The position numbers and the translations under genes were made by a program. DNA of 64,000 bases from DASYPQ01 sp036006425. GTDB taxonomy: Bacteria > Planctomycetota > UBA1135 > GCA-002686595. The stretch covers positions 124,001 to 188,000 of the forward strand of contig DASYPQ010000021.1 in NCBI GenBank assembly GCA_036006425.1, read 5' to 3'. Under the pieces are notes generated by a model. It worked only from the letters and a program-made list of their open reading frames with translations, was not told where the DNA came from and made no database searches. Position 1 is the stretch's first letter. Each line of letters starts with the position of its first letter. Below, one piece after another: positions 34,164-42,448 of this stretch.

Positions 34164-37100
34164 TCAGCGGCCCGCGCGCTGGCGCGCGAGCGCGTGGTAG
34201 TAGCTTCCGAGCTCGGACCGGCCGAGGAGGTCGAAGATCTGCGCGAGGCCTTCGACGTTGCGCGGCGCGGGGCGGGCCCACTTGCCGCGCAAGAGCGGCT
34301 CCGTCGTCAGCGCGGCCGGATCGAGACCGCGCGTCGTCGCGGCGTCGGCGAGCACGTCGTCGATCGATGGCACGCCCGAGTAGACGACCGTCAGCGCGCC
34401 GCCGCGGTCGAAGAGGAGCGTCAGCGGGTACGCCAGGCGATCGAAGGGACCGAGAACTTCCATGACCAGGACCTGCAGGTCCTGGAGGAAGCGCTTATCG
34501 GCCTGTCCCTCGCCGCACTCGAACGCGAGGAGCGGGACGCCGAGGCCCTCGAGCTCCTTCTTCCTCGCCGCGAGCGCTTCGTGCACGAACTTCGACGCGG
34601 GATCCTGCGGGACGCCGACGCAGACGAGGAACGCGCGCCCCTGGAGCGCGGCGACGGTCTGGTTCGCTGGCCCCGCGGACGGAAGCTCGAGCGCGCGCGC
34701 CGGCAGCCGTTCGTACAGCACGATCCGCGACTCGTCGCGCCGCTCCACCTGCACGGGATCCGCCGGTTTCTTCGCGAGCTCCGGGTGCGTCCGCGCGGGC
34801 ACCTTGACGATCTCGTCGCGGCCCTGGACGACGCGGTAGCGCGCGTCGGCGGCGACGCCGGTGAAGGTCTGCGTGCCGCCGCCGGGCCAGTGGATCTCGA
34901 TCTTGTCCGCCTTCTTCGCGCCGGCGAGGCCGAAGTGGAGCCGCCGCGAGCCGCTGCACATGAATCCGTCGCCCGCGTAGACGGTCTGCCGCAACCGGAC
35001 GCCGCCCGCCTCGACGAACGCGCGCGCGCCGACGGCGTCGCGATTGCACGTCGTGCCGGCGAGGTCGAGCGCGAGCCAGTGTCCCGTCGACGGCTCGACG
35101 TTGCGGAGGAAGCGCAGCCGCGGTCCCGTGCGGTTCCGGACCCAGAGGTCGACGCGCCCATCGTCGTCCCAGTCCATCGGGATCACGACGCGCGCATCGT
35201 CGATGAAATCGACGCCGAGCGCCGACGAGCACTCCGCGAAACGCGCGCCTCCGAGGTTCACGTACGCGTCGTTGCGCTCCCGGCCGTTCCACGAGCGGCC
35301 CTCGAACAGCGAGAAGTGCCGGATCGTGTCCCACGCGTTCGAGTACTCCTCGCTCGCGGGTTCCTCCGCCGGCGAGCGCGCGACGATGCGGCGCCAGAAG
35401 TAGGACGCCATGTCGTGGTCGTCGCGCTCCGTCACGAACCCGTTCGGGACGTACAGGTCCGGCCATCCGTCGTTCTGGAGGTCGAAGAACTCGCCGCCCC
35501 AGGCCCAGCCGCTGGGACCGACGCCCGCTGCATCCGTCGCGTCGCGGAAGTGTCCGTGTCCGTCGCCGAGGAGCAGCGTGTTCCCGCGCGCGTGCCGCTG
35601 GTACGCCGCGAGCGTCTCCGGGTGTTGCGGCTGGAAGCGCGGATCCGTCGTGATCCGCGCGCCCGCGGCCGAGTCCATGTTCGTGAGGAAGAGATCGAGG
35701 TTGCCGTCGTGGTCGACGTCCGCGCACGTGACGCCCATGCCCGCCGCAGGGAGCGCCGCGCCGGCCTCCTCGGCGACGTCGGTGAACTTCCCGCCGTCGT
35801 TGCGGTAGAAGCAGTTCTTCCCGAAGTCGTTGACGAGGTACAGGTCGACGTCGCCGTCCTCGTCGAGGTCCTCCCACATCACGGCGAGCCCGTACCGAGA
35901 GCCGTGCGCGGCGAAGCCCACTTCCTTCGCGGCTTCGACGAACGCGTGATTGCCTTCGTTGCGCCAGTACAGGTCCATCGCCCCGTTCTGCGCGTTCCAG
36001 TACGGCGTGGGCACGCCGTTCGACACGCCGCCGTGCACGTAGCGGCAGGCGTAGATGTCGAGGTCGCCGTCGCCGTCGGGGTCCGCGGCGCTCATGCTCG
36101 TGATCTCGGGCGCGTCGGGCGCTTCGAGCAGCGTGCTGTCCGTGAAGCGTCCGTGGCCGTCGTTCCAGCCGACGAGGATGTTCGGCCCGGCCGCCACCGC
36201 GATGTCCTCGTCGCCGTCGTTGTCGAAGTCGAGGATCAGCGCCGCGCCGCAGTTGTCGAGCACCTGGAGGTGCGCCGCGGGCGCGCCATCGCGCACCGTG
36301 CCGTCGGGCTGGTGCAGGAGCAGTCGATTCGGCTGGCCTCCAGGTTGCGGGAGGTAGAGATCCTCGAGCCCGTCCCCGTCGACGTCTCCCACCGCGAGGC
36401 CGTGCATGCCCAGGAAGGGCTGCTGCGACAGGCGGTCCTGGTGGAGGTGGTAGTCGCCGGCGCCGCGCAGGATCTCCTCCGCGAAGCCGTCGCAGGTTCC
36501 GAGCACCTCGCGCGTGAGCTCGGCGATCGGCCGCACGCGCGTGCGCACTTCCTCGAGACTCTCGAGAGCGAGCGAGACGAGCCGCGGGAGAACGTCGGCC
36601 CCGCCGCCCTCCGGCTGCCGCCAGACGGCGATCCAGCGCACGTTCTGCTGCACGGACCCCTCGCCGGCGGGGCCGCTGACGCGCATCCGGATCCGCGTCT
36701 CGAAGCGCGCGTCCCCCTTCGGCGCCAGGCCGTCGACGGCGACGTCGACGCGCGCCCCGGGCGCGTCGCGCAGCGAGCCGGCCCACGCGTCCACGATGCC
36801 CGCGAGCGCGGTGCGCGGTTCCCGCGCGGAGGCGAGGTCCTTGCCGCGGCGGACCGTCATCTCCCCGTCGTCGAGCACAGTCTCGAACGCCGCGGGCCAG
36901 AGCGCCGTCGCGCCCTCGAAGTCGGGAGCGAGCGCGGCCTCGAGACCGCGCCGGTCGCCCGCCAGCGCCGCCGCGAGGAGCGCGGGCAGATCCCTCTCGA
37001 TCCGGAGCGCCCACGTCTCTGTCGGCCAGTCGTCGCCCGCGGGATCGATCCGGCGCCGGAGATCGTCGCCCCAAGGGGGCAACTGGCGCAGACGCCCGCG

Positions 37101-37232
37101 GAACCACTGCGCCGGTTCGGGAGCCCGCGGCGCGTCCCGTGCGGCGCCTGGGGCACCGGCTTCTTTCGAGCCGCAGCCGAGGAGGATCACGCCGAGGATC
37201 GCCGCGGGGACGGAGGAGGCTCTAGGGCTCAC
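34164..37232 (-). CDS. ASPIC/UnbV and FG-GAP (VCBS) repeat lipoprotein
   Basis: A 1022-residue surface-type protein. The N-terminus is a lipoprotein signal (ILGVILLGCGSK). A region of about 200 residues resembles an NTF2-like fold. It is followed by a run of FG-GAP/VCBS repeats with calcium-type DxDxDG loops (DVDGDGLEDLYLPQ, DFDNDGDEDIAVAA, DPDGDGDLDIYACR and more) forming a propeller, and then the ASPIC/UnbV domain (about 690-770). The last 170 residues look like a thioredoxin/AhpC fold without redox cysteines. The GTG start overlaps the previous stop. It is the terminal gene of the tolC-like operon. Binding to carbohydrate or protein is typical of the family; the ligand is unknown. Confidence 0.88.
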   Translation of the reverse strand: MSPRASSVPAAILGVILLGCGSKEAGAPGAARDAPRAPEPAQWFRGRLRQLPPWGDDLRRRIDPAGDDWPTETWALRIERDLPALLAAALAGDRRGLEAALAPDFEGATALWPAAFETVLDDGEMTVRRGKDLASAREPRTALAGIVDAWAGSLRDAPGARVDVAVDGLAPKGDARFETRIRMRVSGPAGEGSVQQNVRWIAVWRQPEGGGADVLPRLVSLALESLEEVRTRVRPIAELTREVLGTCDGFAEEILRGAGDYHLHQDRLSQQPFLGMHGLAVGDVDGDGLEDLYLPQPGGQPNRLLLHQPDGTVRDGAPAAHLQVLDNCGAALILDFDNDGDEDIAVAAGPNILVGWNDGHGRFTDSTLLEAPDAPEITSMSAADPDGDGDLDIYACRYVHGGVSNGVPTPYWNAQNGAMDLYWRNEGNHAFVEAAKEVGFAAHGSRYGLAVMWEDLDEDGDVDLYLVNDFGKNCFYRNDGGKFTDVAEEAGAALPAAGMGVTCADVDHDGNLDLFLTNMDSAAGARITTDPRFQPQHPETLAAYQRHARGNTLLLGDGHGHFRDATDAAGVGPSGWAWGGEFFDLQNDGWPDLYVPNGFVTERDDHDMASYFWRRIVARSPAEEPASEEYSNAWDTIRHFSLFEGRSWNGRERNDAYVNLGGARFAECSSALGVDFIDDARVVIPMDWDDDGRVDLWVRNRTGPRLRFLRNVEPSTGHWLALDLAGTTCNRDAVGARAFVEAGGVRLRQTVYAGDGFMCSGSRRLHFGLAGAKKADKIEIHWPGGGTQTFTGVAADARYRVVQGRDEIVKVPARTHPELAKKPADPVQVERRDESRIVLYERLPARALELPSAGPANQTVAALQGRAFLVCVGVPQDPASKFVHEALAARKKELEGLGVPLLAFECGEGQADKRFLQDLQVLVMEVLGPFDRLAYPLTLLFDRGGALTVVYSGVPSIDDVLADAATTRGLDPAALTTEPLLRGKWARPAPRNVEGLAQIFDLLGRSELGSYYHALARQRAGR

Positions 37233-38875
37233 GCCCCTTCACCATACCACTGCCACAGGAGGCAGTTCAGCGCCGGTCGCGCCCGCTCGTCGGCGACCCG
37301 CAGCACGACCCGCTTCAACCGCGGGGCGACGATCGAAGCCGGACCGTGGTGCGCGACGAGATTCGCGGCGTGGAGGATCTCGAGCGGCGTCGAGCGCTCG
37401 TCCTCCGCGATGCGCAGCAGGAACTCGCGGCTCGCTTCGTTCTTGTCGGCCGCGCACGCCATCGCGATGTCGACGCGCCACGCCGGGTTCTGCTCCTCGG
37501 CCCAGCGATCGCGGAGCCACGCGCGTCCGACCGCGCCCGTGTTGCTCGCCTGCATCAGGTACCAGCGGTGCGCGGGCATGTGGTCGACTTCGCCGCGCCG
37601 GTTGCGCGCGCGCTCGTACAGGAACGCGGCGGCCTCGGTGAGCGGGATCATGCCGATCGCGCGGTCGAGGTTCGTGTCGTCCCCGCGCCCCGCGGCCGCG
37701 GCTTCGCTCTGGAGGCGGCGGAGGAGCTCGAAGCTGCGCGCCGCGAACGCGGCGTCCTCCTCCCACGCGCCGCGCAACACCCCGATCGCGTACTCGACGT
37801 CGCCGCGACTGCCTTCGAACATCGCGAGCGCGGAATCCCGCGCCTCCGCGTCGCCGCGGCGAGCGAGCGCCTCGAGACACGCCTGGCGGACGCTGCGCGC
37901 GCGGTCGAGCATCCCGCGGCGCAGCCAGGCCGACGTCTCCGGACTCGGCGGGAGGTCGGCGATCGCGCGCGCGACGAAACCGCGCACCGTCTCCTCGCGG
38001 TCCTCCCACAGCCGCGGGGCGCACTCCGCCGCGAGCCCGACGGAAGTCAGCGCGCGCGCCGTGAGCATCCGGCGTGCGATGTCGTCGTCCTTGAGGTCGT
38101 CGCGCAGCGCCGCGAGCGGCGACGGATCCCCTTGCGCCGCGAGCGCGGCGCCGAAGTACGCGCGGAGCTCGCCTTCCGCGGCGGGGAAGAGCTCGCGCAA
38201 GCGCGCGAGGATTGCGGGTCGCTTCGTCGTCGCGACGCGTTCGGGAGCGCCGACCCAGAGAGACGGCTGCTCGCGCGGGCCGCCGAGCCAGGCGACGAAA
38301 TCGTCCTCGAACCGGTCGCGGTCGGCGGTCCAGAGCGCGGGGCCGAGCGCGCGTTGCACGTCGGGACTCGAGACCGGGACGATCGCCATGAGGCGGTCGT
38401 AGTCCTCGGGCGTCGCGTGGCGCCGCAGTCCCTGGATCGCCTCGAGACGGATCGTGTCCTGCCCGCTGCCGAGGCCAAGGAGCAGCAGGTCGTGTCCGCC
38501 GTGCGTCTCCATCGCGCCGACGACGGCCAGCGCGTTCAGCAGCGGCGCCGCGCCGTCGGGTGCGTCGAGGTTGCGTTGGCAGAACCGGCGCAACTCGGGC
38601 AGCGCCGCGTCGCCGAGCGCGACGAGCTCCGTCTTCGCCTGGCGCAGGGGGTCGAGCTGGCTGCGCGCGAGCTTCGACACGAGGACCGCGATCGAATCGC
38701 CGGTGTCCGCGAGGAACGGATCCGCGCGCGCGCAGGGCGCGAGGAGCCACGCGATCCGGTCGTCCGCGGCGAGATCGGTCCGTTCGGGCGCGGGAGGCTG
38801 CGCGGGAGGCGCCTCGTGTCCGCAGCCCGCGAGCGCGGCGAGCAGGAGGAGGCGGCCGCAGCGCGGTCCCGTCAC
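37229..38875 (-). CDS. HEAT-repeat lipoprotein
   Basis: A 548-residue exported protein. The start GTG at 38875 gives a lipoprotein signal (LLLLAALAGCGHE) with Cys at the lipobox. The rest is helical HEAT-type repeats, for example LRRHATPEDYDRLMAIV, RMLTARALTSVGLAAEC and VRQACLEALARRGDAEA. No enzyme motif is present. Both ends overlap neighbours (TolC-like upstream, ASPIC/UnbV downstream), so the three envelope proteins are translationally coupled and may form one complex. Confidence 0.82.
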   Translation of the reverse strand: MTGPRCGRLLLLAALAGCGHEAPPAQPPAPERTDLAADDRIAWLLAPCARADPFLADTGDSIAVLVSKLARSQLDPLRQAKTELVALGDAALPELRRFCQRNLDAPDGAAPLLNALAVVGAMETHGGHDLLLLGLGSGQDTIRLEAIQGLRRHATPEDYDRLMAIVPVSSPDVQRALGPALWTADRDRFEDDFVAWLGGPREQPSLWVGAPERVATTKRPAILARLRELFPAAEGELRAYFGAALAAQGDPSPLAALRDDLKDDDIARRMLTARALTSVGLAAECAPRLWEDREETVRGFVARAIADLPPSPETSAWLRRGMLDRARSVRQACLEALARRGDAEARDSALAMFEGSRGDVEYAIGVLRGAWEEDAAFAARSFELLRRLQSEAAAAGRGDDTNLDRAIGMIPLTEAAAFLYERARNRRGEVDHMPAHRWYLMQASNTGAVGRAWLRDRWAEEQNPAWRVDIAMACAADKNEASREFLLRIAEDERSTPLEILHAANLVAHHGPASIVAPRLKRVVLRVADERARPALNCLLWQWYGEGA

Positions 38876-40374
38876 TTCCCGAGGTCCTCCCCGATGACAC
38901 CCTGGGCGAAGTACGAAGCCGCGACCGCCTTCGCGAAGTTCGCGCGCGCGTTGCGCTCCGTCGAGAGCGCCAGGGCGAGGTCCTGCTGGGCGGTCAAGAG
39001 CTGGAAGTAGTTCGAGATCCCCTCGTCGTGACGCTTTTCCTCGGCCTCGAGCTGCCGGCGGGAGAGGTCGAGGCTCTTGCTCGCCGCGGAGACCGCCTCG
39101 GCCTGGTAGACGACCTGCCTGAGGGCCTGGCGCAGCTCCATGGCGACTTGCGTCTCGATGTCGTCGTAGACGAGGTTCGCGGCGCGCAGGTTCGCCCAGG
39201 CGCTCCGCTCGGCGCCGCTGGCGGTCCGGTTCCCGATCGGCAGGCTGAACCGGAGCATCGCCTCGTAGGTCGGGAAGTCGTACCGGGCGGCCTCCTCGAA
39301 CGCATCGCTCGAGTCCCCGGAGAACCCCTTCCCGATCGCGGTGAGCGCGAGATCGAGGGCGGGCCGCTTCTCCGAGACGCGCTCCATGTAGGCGACTTTC
39401 TCCGACTCGATCGTCAGACGCTGCTCGCGCAGCTCGGGGCGCTGCATGAGGGCCGTCTCGAGCGCGCCGTTCCAGCCGGGTGCGGCGCTCGTCGATACGT
39501 CCTCCGGGAGCGGCGTCGTCGGGACGAGCTCGGTCTCCCACTGCGCCGCGTCGGCGCCCGGGAGGATCAGCCGTCTCAAGCCATCGGCGGCCTCGCGCAC
39601 GCGCACGTCGACGGCGAGCAGCACCTGTTCACGGGTCGCGACCTGGGTCTCCGTCGCGAGGACGTCGATCGGCGTCCCGACACCCGCGTCGAGTCGCCGC
39701 TTGTCCTGGTCGAGCTGCGTGCGGCCGAGCCCGAGGTTCGATTCGGCGACCTCGCGGTCGGCGCGCGCGGCGACGAGGGTCCAGTATGCGTTCGTGACGT
39801 CGAAGAGGAGCTTCAGGCGCACGCCGCGCTCGTGCTCGAGCGAGCGCCGCCACGCGAGGTCGGCCGTCTTCTGCTGCGCCGTGCCGTACTGTCGCCACGC
39901 GCCGCGCAGGAGAGGCTGCGTGTAGGAGAGCGAGACCGCGTCCGTCGTCGACGTGCCGAGCGCCGAGAACGTGCTGTCCGTCGTCGTGTTCGCGGTGTCG
40001 AAGTGCGCCGACAGCGTGCCTCCGGTCGACACCGGGCGGATCAGGTCGACGCTGAAGAGCTGCGTGTTCGTCTTCGATCCGCCGAACACGCTGTCCGACT
40101 TGAACTGGTTGTCGACGACGCCGCCGGCCGCGTTCAGCGTCCAGTCGAACGCGCCCCAGGAGCCGCGCGCGGCGTACATCGCCGCCTCCTGCGCGAGATC
40201 CTCGAACTTGAGCCCGAGATTGTTCCGCACTCCGAGCTGGAGTGCTGCGTCGATCGTCAGCTCGAGCGCGCGGCCGGATCCGAAAAGTTCGGGCTTCGGC
40301 GCGGGAGCCTGCTGCGGAAAGGCAAGGACCAGCGCCGCCGCGACGCTCGCGCGACGTGAAGTGCGGATGCGCAT
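38872..40374 (-). CDS. TolC-family outer membrane efflux protein
   Basis: A 500-residue protein with an N-terminal export signal and two homologous halves rich in long coiled helices, as in TolC-type channels. Recognisable pieces are LTIDAALQLGVRNN, LSYTQPLLRG, TLVAARADREVAESNLGLGRTQL, RLDAGVGTPIDVLATETQVA, RPELREQRLTIE and LRQALRQVVYQAEAV. It would form a trimeric channel in an outer membrane. No inner-membrane pump or adaptor gene lies beside it. Instead HEAT and ASPIC/UnbV lipoproteins follow directly, so it may serve export of those or of an unknown product. Confidence 0.9.
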   Translation of the reverse strand: MRIRTSRRASVAAALVLAFPQQAPAPKPELFGSGRALELTIDAALQLGVRNNLGLKFEDLAQEAAMYAARGSWGAFDWTLNAAGGVVDNQFKSDSVFGGSKTNTQLFSVDLIRPVSTGGTLSAHFDTANTTTDSTFSALGTSTTDAVSLSYTQPLLRGAWRQYGTAQQKTADLAWRRSLEHERGVRLKLLFDVTNAYWTLVAARADREVAESNLGLGRTQLDQDKRRLDAGVGTPIDVLATETQVATREQVLLAVDVRVREAADGLRRLILPGADAAQWETELVPTTPLPEDVSTSAAPGWNGALETALMQRPELREQRLTIESEKVAYMERVSEKRPALDLALTAIGKGFSGDSSDAFEEAARYDFPTYEAMLRFSLPIGNRTASGAERSAWANLRAANLVYDDIETQVAMELRQALRQVVYQAEAVSAASKSLDLSRRQLEAEEKRHDEGISNYFQLLTAQQDLALALSTERNARANFAKAVAASYFAQGVIGEDLGK

Positions 40375-40414
40375 GGGGCGCAGAGGATAGGGAACGAAGG
40401 CGCGCGCGGCCACC

Positions 40415-40915
40415 CTAGACGCCCTCCTCGATCCCCGCCGGACACTCGAGATCGCGGACGACTCCGCGGAGCTCGGCCGAGTCGCCCACGACTCCGATCG
40501 AGAGGCGTCGCAGCTCAGGTCCCGCGTGCTCGAGGCGGACCGCGAGGCGCGGGAGCGGCAAGACGTCCTCGACGCGCGCGGCCCATTCGACCGCCGCGAC
40601 GCCGCCGGCGTGCATCCACTCGAGGCCTCCGTCGAGGAGCAGGGCGCGCTCGCGACCCTCCATGAAGGCGTCGAAGTGGTGGAGCGCGAGGCGCCCGGGG
40701 TAGCTCTGAAGCAGCGCGTACGTCGGGCTCGTCACCGGGTCGGAGACGCCGAGACCGCCCGCCAGTCCCTGGACGAAGCAGGTCTTCCCCGCGCCGAGCT
40801 CGCCGTCGAGCGCCACGAGTGTCCCCGGCGGCACGCGCCGTCCGAGCGCGGCACCGAGCGCCCGGGTCGCGGCCGGGGAGCGCGAGATCAGGACGCGCTC
40901 TCGTTCAGCGGCCAT
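40415..40915 (-). CDS. tsaE: tRNA threonylcarbamoyladenosine biosynthesis ATPase TsaE
   Basis: A 166-residue P-loop ATPase needed for the t6A37 modification of ANN-decoding tRNAs. The Walker A motif is DGELGAGKT (about residues 37-45), then the SPTYALLQSY segment and the HHFDAF motif. The start overlaps the end of thiL by 11 bases. TsaE works with TsaB and TsaD, which are not in this window. Confidence 0.93.
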   Translation of the reverse strand: MAAERERVLISRSPAATRALGAALGRRVPPGTLVALDGELGAGKTCFVQGLAGGLGVSDPVTSPTYALLQSYPGRLALHHFDAFMEGRERALLLDGGLEWMHAGGVAAVEWAARVEDVLPLPRLAVRLEHAGPELRRLSIGVVGDSAELRGVVRDLECPAGIEEGV

Positions 40916-41819
40916 GCTCGAATCCCCCCTCCGACCGCCGCCAGCGCCGCGCGCGGCCGGATCCGTCGACGAGCCAGAGACCCGAGCCGCGGCGCGCGCG
41001 GCCGAGGATCGCGAGACCCGGGATGCGCCGCGCCGCGCGCGCGGCGGCGCGCGGCGGCAGCGACGCGAGGATCTCGTGGTCCTCGCCGTCGTGGAGCGCG
41101 TGGAAGAGCGCCTCGCGGCCGTCGCGGCGCGCGAGCTTCCGCGCGTCCCGATGCACCGGAACGGACTCGAGGTCGATCTCGATCGCGACCTGCGAGGTGC
41201 GCGCGAGGCGGAAGAGATCCCAGGCGAGGCCGTCGCTCGTGTCCATCATCCCGGTCGCGCCGAGATCGGCGAGCGTCCGTGCGGCGCGGACGCGCGGGCG
41301 GATCCGGAGATGGCGGCCGAGGAGGCTCCCGCCGACGGGGCCGGTCAGGACGATCGCCTGGCCCGCGCGCACGCGGTCGCGCCGTGGGGGCGACGCCTCC
41401 CCGCTCGTCTCCCCGAGGGCCGCGACGGTGACGTGGGCCGGACCGGGTGCGCAGGCGAGATCGCCGCCGACGAGGTCCGCTCCGTTCTCGTGCGCCATCG
41501 CGCGCGCCCCTGCGAGGACGGCGCGGATCCATTTCTCGGTGCGTGCCTTCGGCGCGCTCAAGGCGACGAGGATCGCGCGCGGTTCCGCGGCCGTCGCCGC
41601 GAGATCGGAGAGCGCCCGCGCGGCGGCTTTCGCTCCGACGCGCCGCGGCGGCGCCCCGGGGTCGAAGTGGACGCCCTCGATCGTCTGGTCGACGCACCAG
41701 ACGGGGCGCCCGGAGAACCCCGCGAGCACGGCGGCGTCGTGGCCCTCGACGCCGAGCCTCCCCTTGCGGACGGGGAGCGCGAAGAGCCAGCGGTGGATCG
41801 AGTCCTCGGACCAGGTCAC
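40905..41819 (-). CDS. thiL: Thiamine-monophosphate kinase
   Basis: A 304-residue kinase making thiamine pyrophosphate from thiamine phosphate and ATP. It belongs to the PurM/ThiL fold, with CVDQTIEGVHF, ARALSDLAATAAEP, GADLVGGDLA, LGATGMMDTSDGLAWDLF and HDGEDHEILAS. The N-terminal metal motif normally reads GDDAAV; here it is GHDAAV, so one of the Asp pair is His. GTG start at 41819 overlaps the thiE stop (GTGA). It acts directly after ThiE in the pathway, and the gene order supports the call. Confidence 0.92.
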   Translation of the reverse strand: MTWSEDSIHRWLFALPVRKGRLGVEGHDAAVLAGFSGRPVWCVDQTIEGVHFDPGAPPRRVGAKAAARALSDLAATAAEPRAILVALSAPKARTEKWIRAVLAGARAMAHENGADLVGGDLACAPGPAHVTVAALGETSGEASPPRRDRVRAGQAIVLTGPVGGSLLGRHLRIRPRVRAARTLADLGATGMMDTSDGLAWDLFRLARTSQVAIEIDLESVPVHRDARKLARRDGREALFHALHDGEDHEILASLPPRAAARAARRIPGLAILGRARRGSGLWLVDGSGRARRWRRSEGGFEHGR

Positions 41820-42448
41820 GCGGGGAGGATAACGAGACGCGCGAGATAGGCGGCCGCCGCGGCGCTCGGATCCCGGGACGGGAGGATTCCGGAGAGGACC
41901 GCGACCCCGGCCGCCCCGACTTCGCGGCAGCTCGCGGCGTCCTCGGGCGCGAGGCCGCCGATCGCCCACACGGGCTGCGTGCTCCGCCGGACGGCCGCGG
42001 CGAGGCCGTCGAACCCGGTCGCTTCCTCGAGCCCGCGCTTCGACGGCGTGTCCTTCACCGGGCCGAAGAAGAGGTAGTCGGCGCCCGTCCACCGCGCCGG
42101 ATCGTCGCGCGCGTGCGCCGAGAAGCCGACCGCGATCGATGGGCCGACCACCGCGCGCGCCTCGGCCGGAGCGAGCGAGCGGAATCCGACGTGCGCGCCG
42201 TCGGCGCCGGACGCAGCCGCGAGGTGCACGCGATCGTGAATCGCGAACCACCGCTCGCGTCCGAGCAGCGCGCGGATCTCCCGCGCGAGATCGAGGAACA
42301 CGCGGTCGGGGAGCGACGGCTCGCGCAGCAGGATTCCGGAGAGCCCCGCGCGCACCGCGGCTCCGATCGGCCGGAGGACCGTGCGCGCCGTCTCCGCCGA
42401 CAGGTCGCCGGGCGTGAGCGCGACGAGCGGCGGCGGCAGGCGGATCAT
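41816..42448 (-). CDS. thiE: Thiamine-phosphate synthase
   Basis: A 210-residue TIM-barrel enzyme that joins the pyrimidine and thiazole phosphates. It shows GLSGILLREPSL, FAIHDRVHLAAASGADGAHVG, GFSAHARDDPARWTGADYLFFGPVKDT (as separate pieces) with the VKDTPSK loop, and WAIGGLAPEDA. ThiE-type phosphate-binding positions are present. The ATG overlaps the previous gene's stop. No thiamine-pyrophosphate riboswitch is seen upstream because the gene is internal to a longer operon that begins with uvrA. Confidence 0.9.
   Translation of the reverse strand: MIRLPPPLVALTPGDLSAETARTVLRPIGAAVRAGLSGILLREPSLPDRVFLDLAREIRALLGRERWFAIHDRVHLAAASGADGAHVGFRSLAPAEARAVVGPSIAVGFSAHARDDPARWTGADYLFFGPVKDTPSKRGLEEATGFDGLAAAVRRSTQPVWAIGGLAPEDAASCREVGAAGVAVLSGILPSRDPSAAAAAYLARLVILPA

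Noticed and set aside
33261..38402. A very long plus-strand open frame (over 1700 codons) opposite the ASPIC/UnbV and HEAT genes
   Set aside because: It is antisense to two convincing genes, is dominated by Arg/Ala/Glu codons typical of frame shadows in GC-rich DNA and has no recognisable motif.
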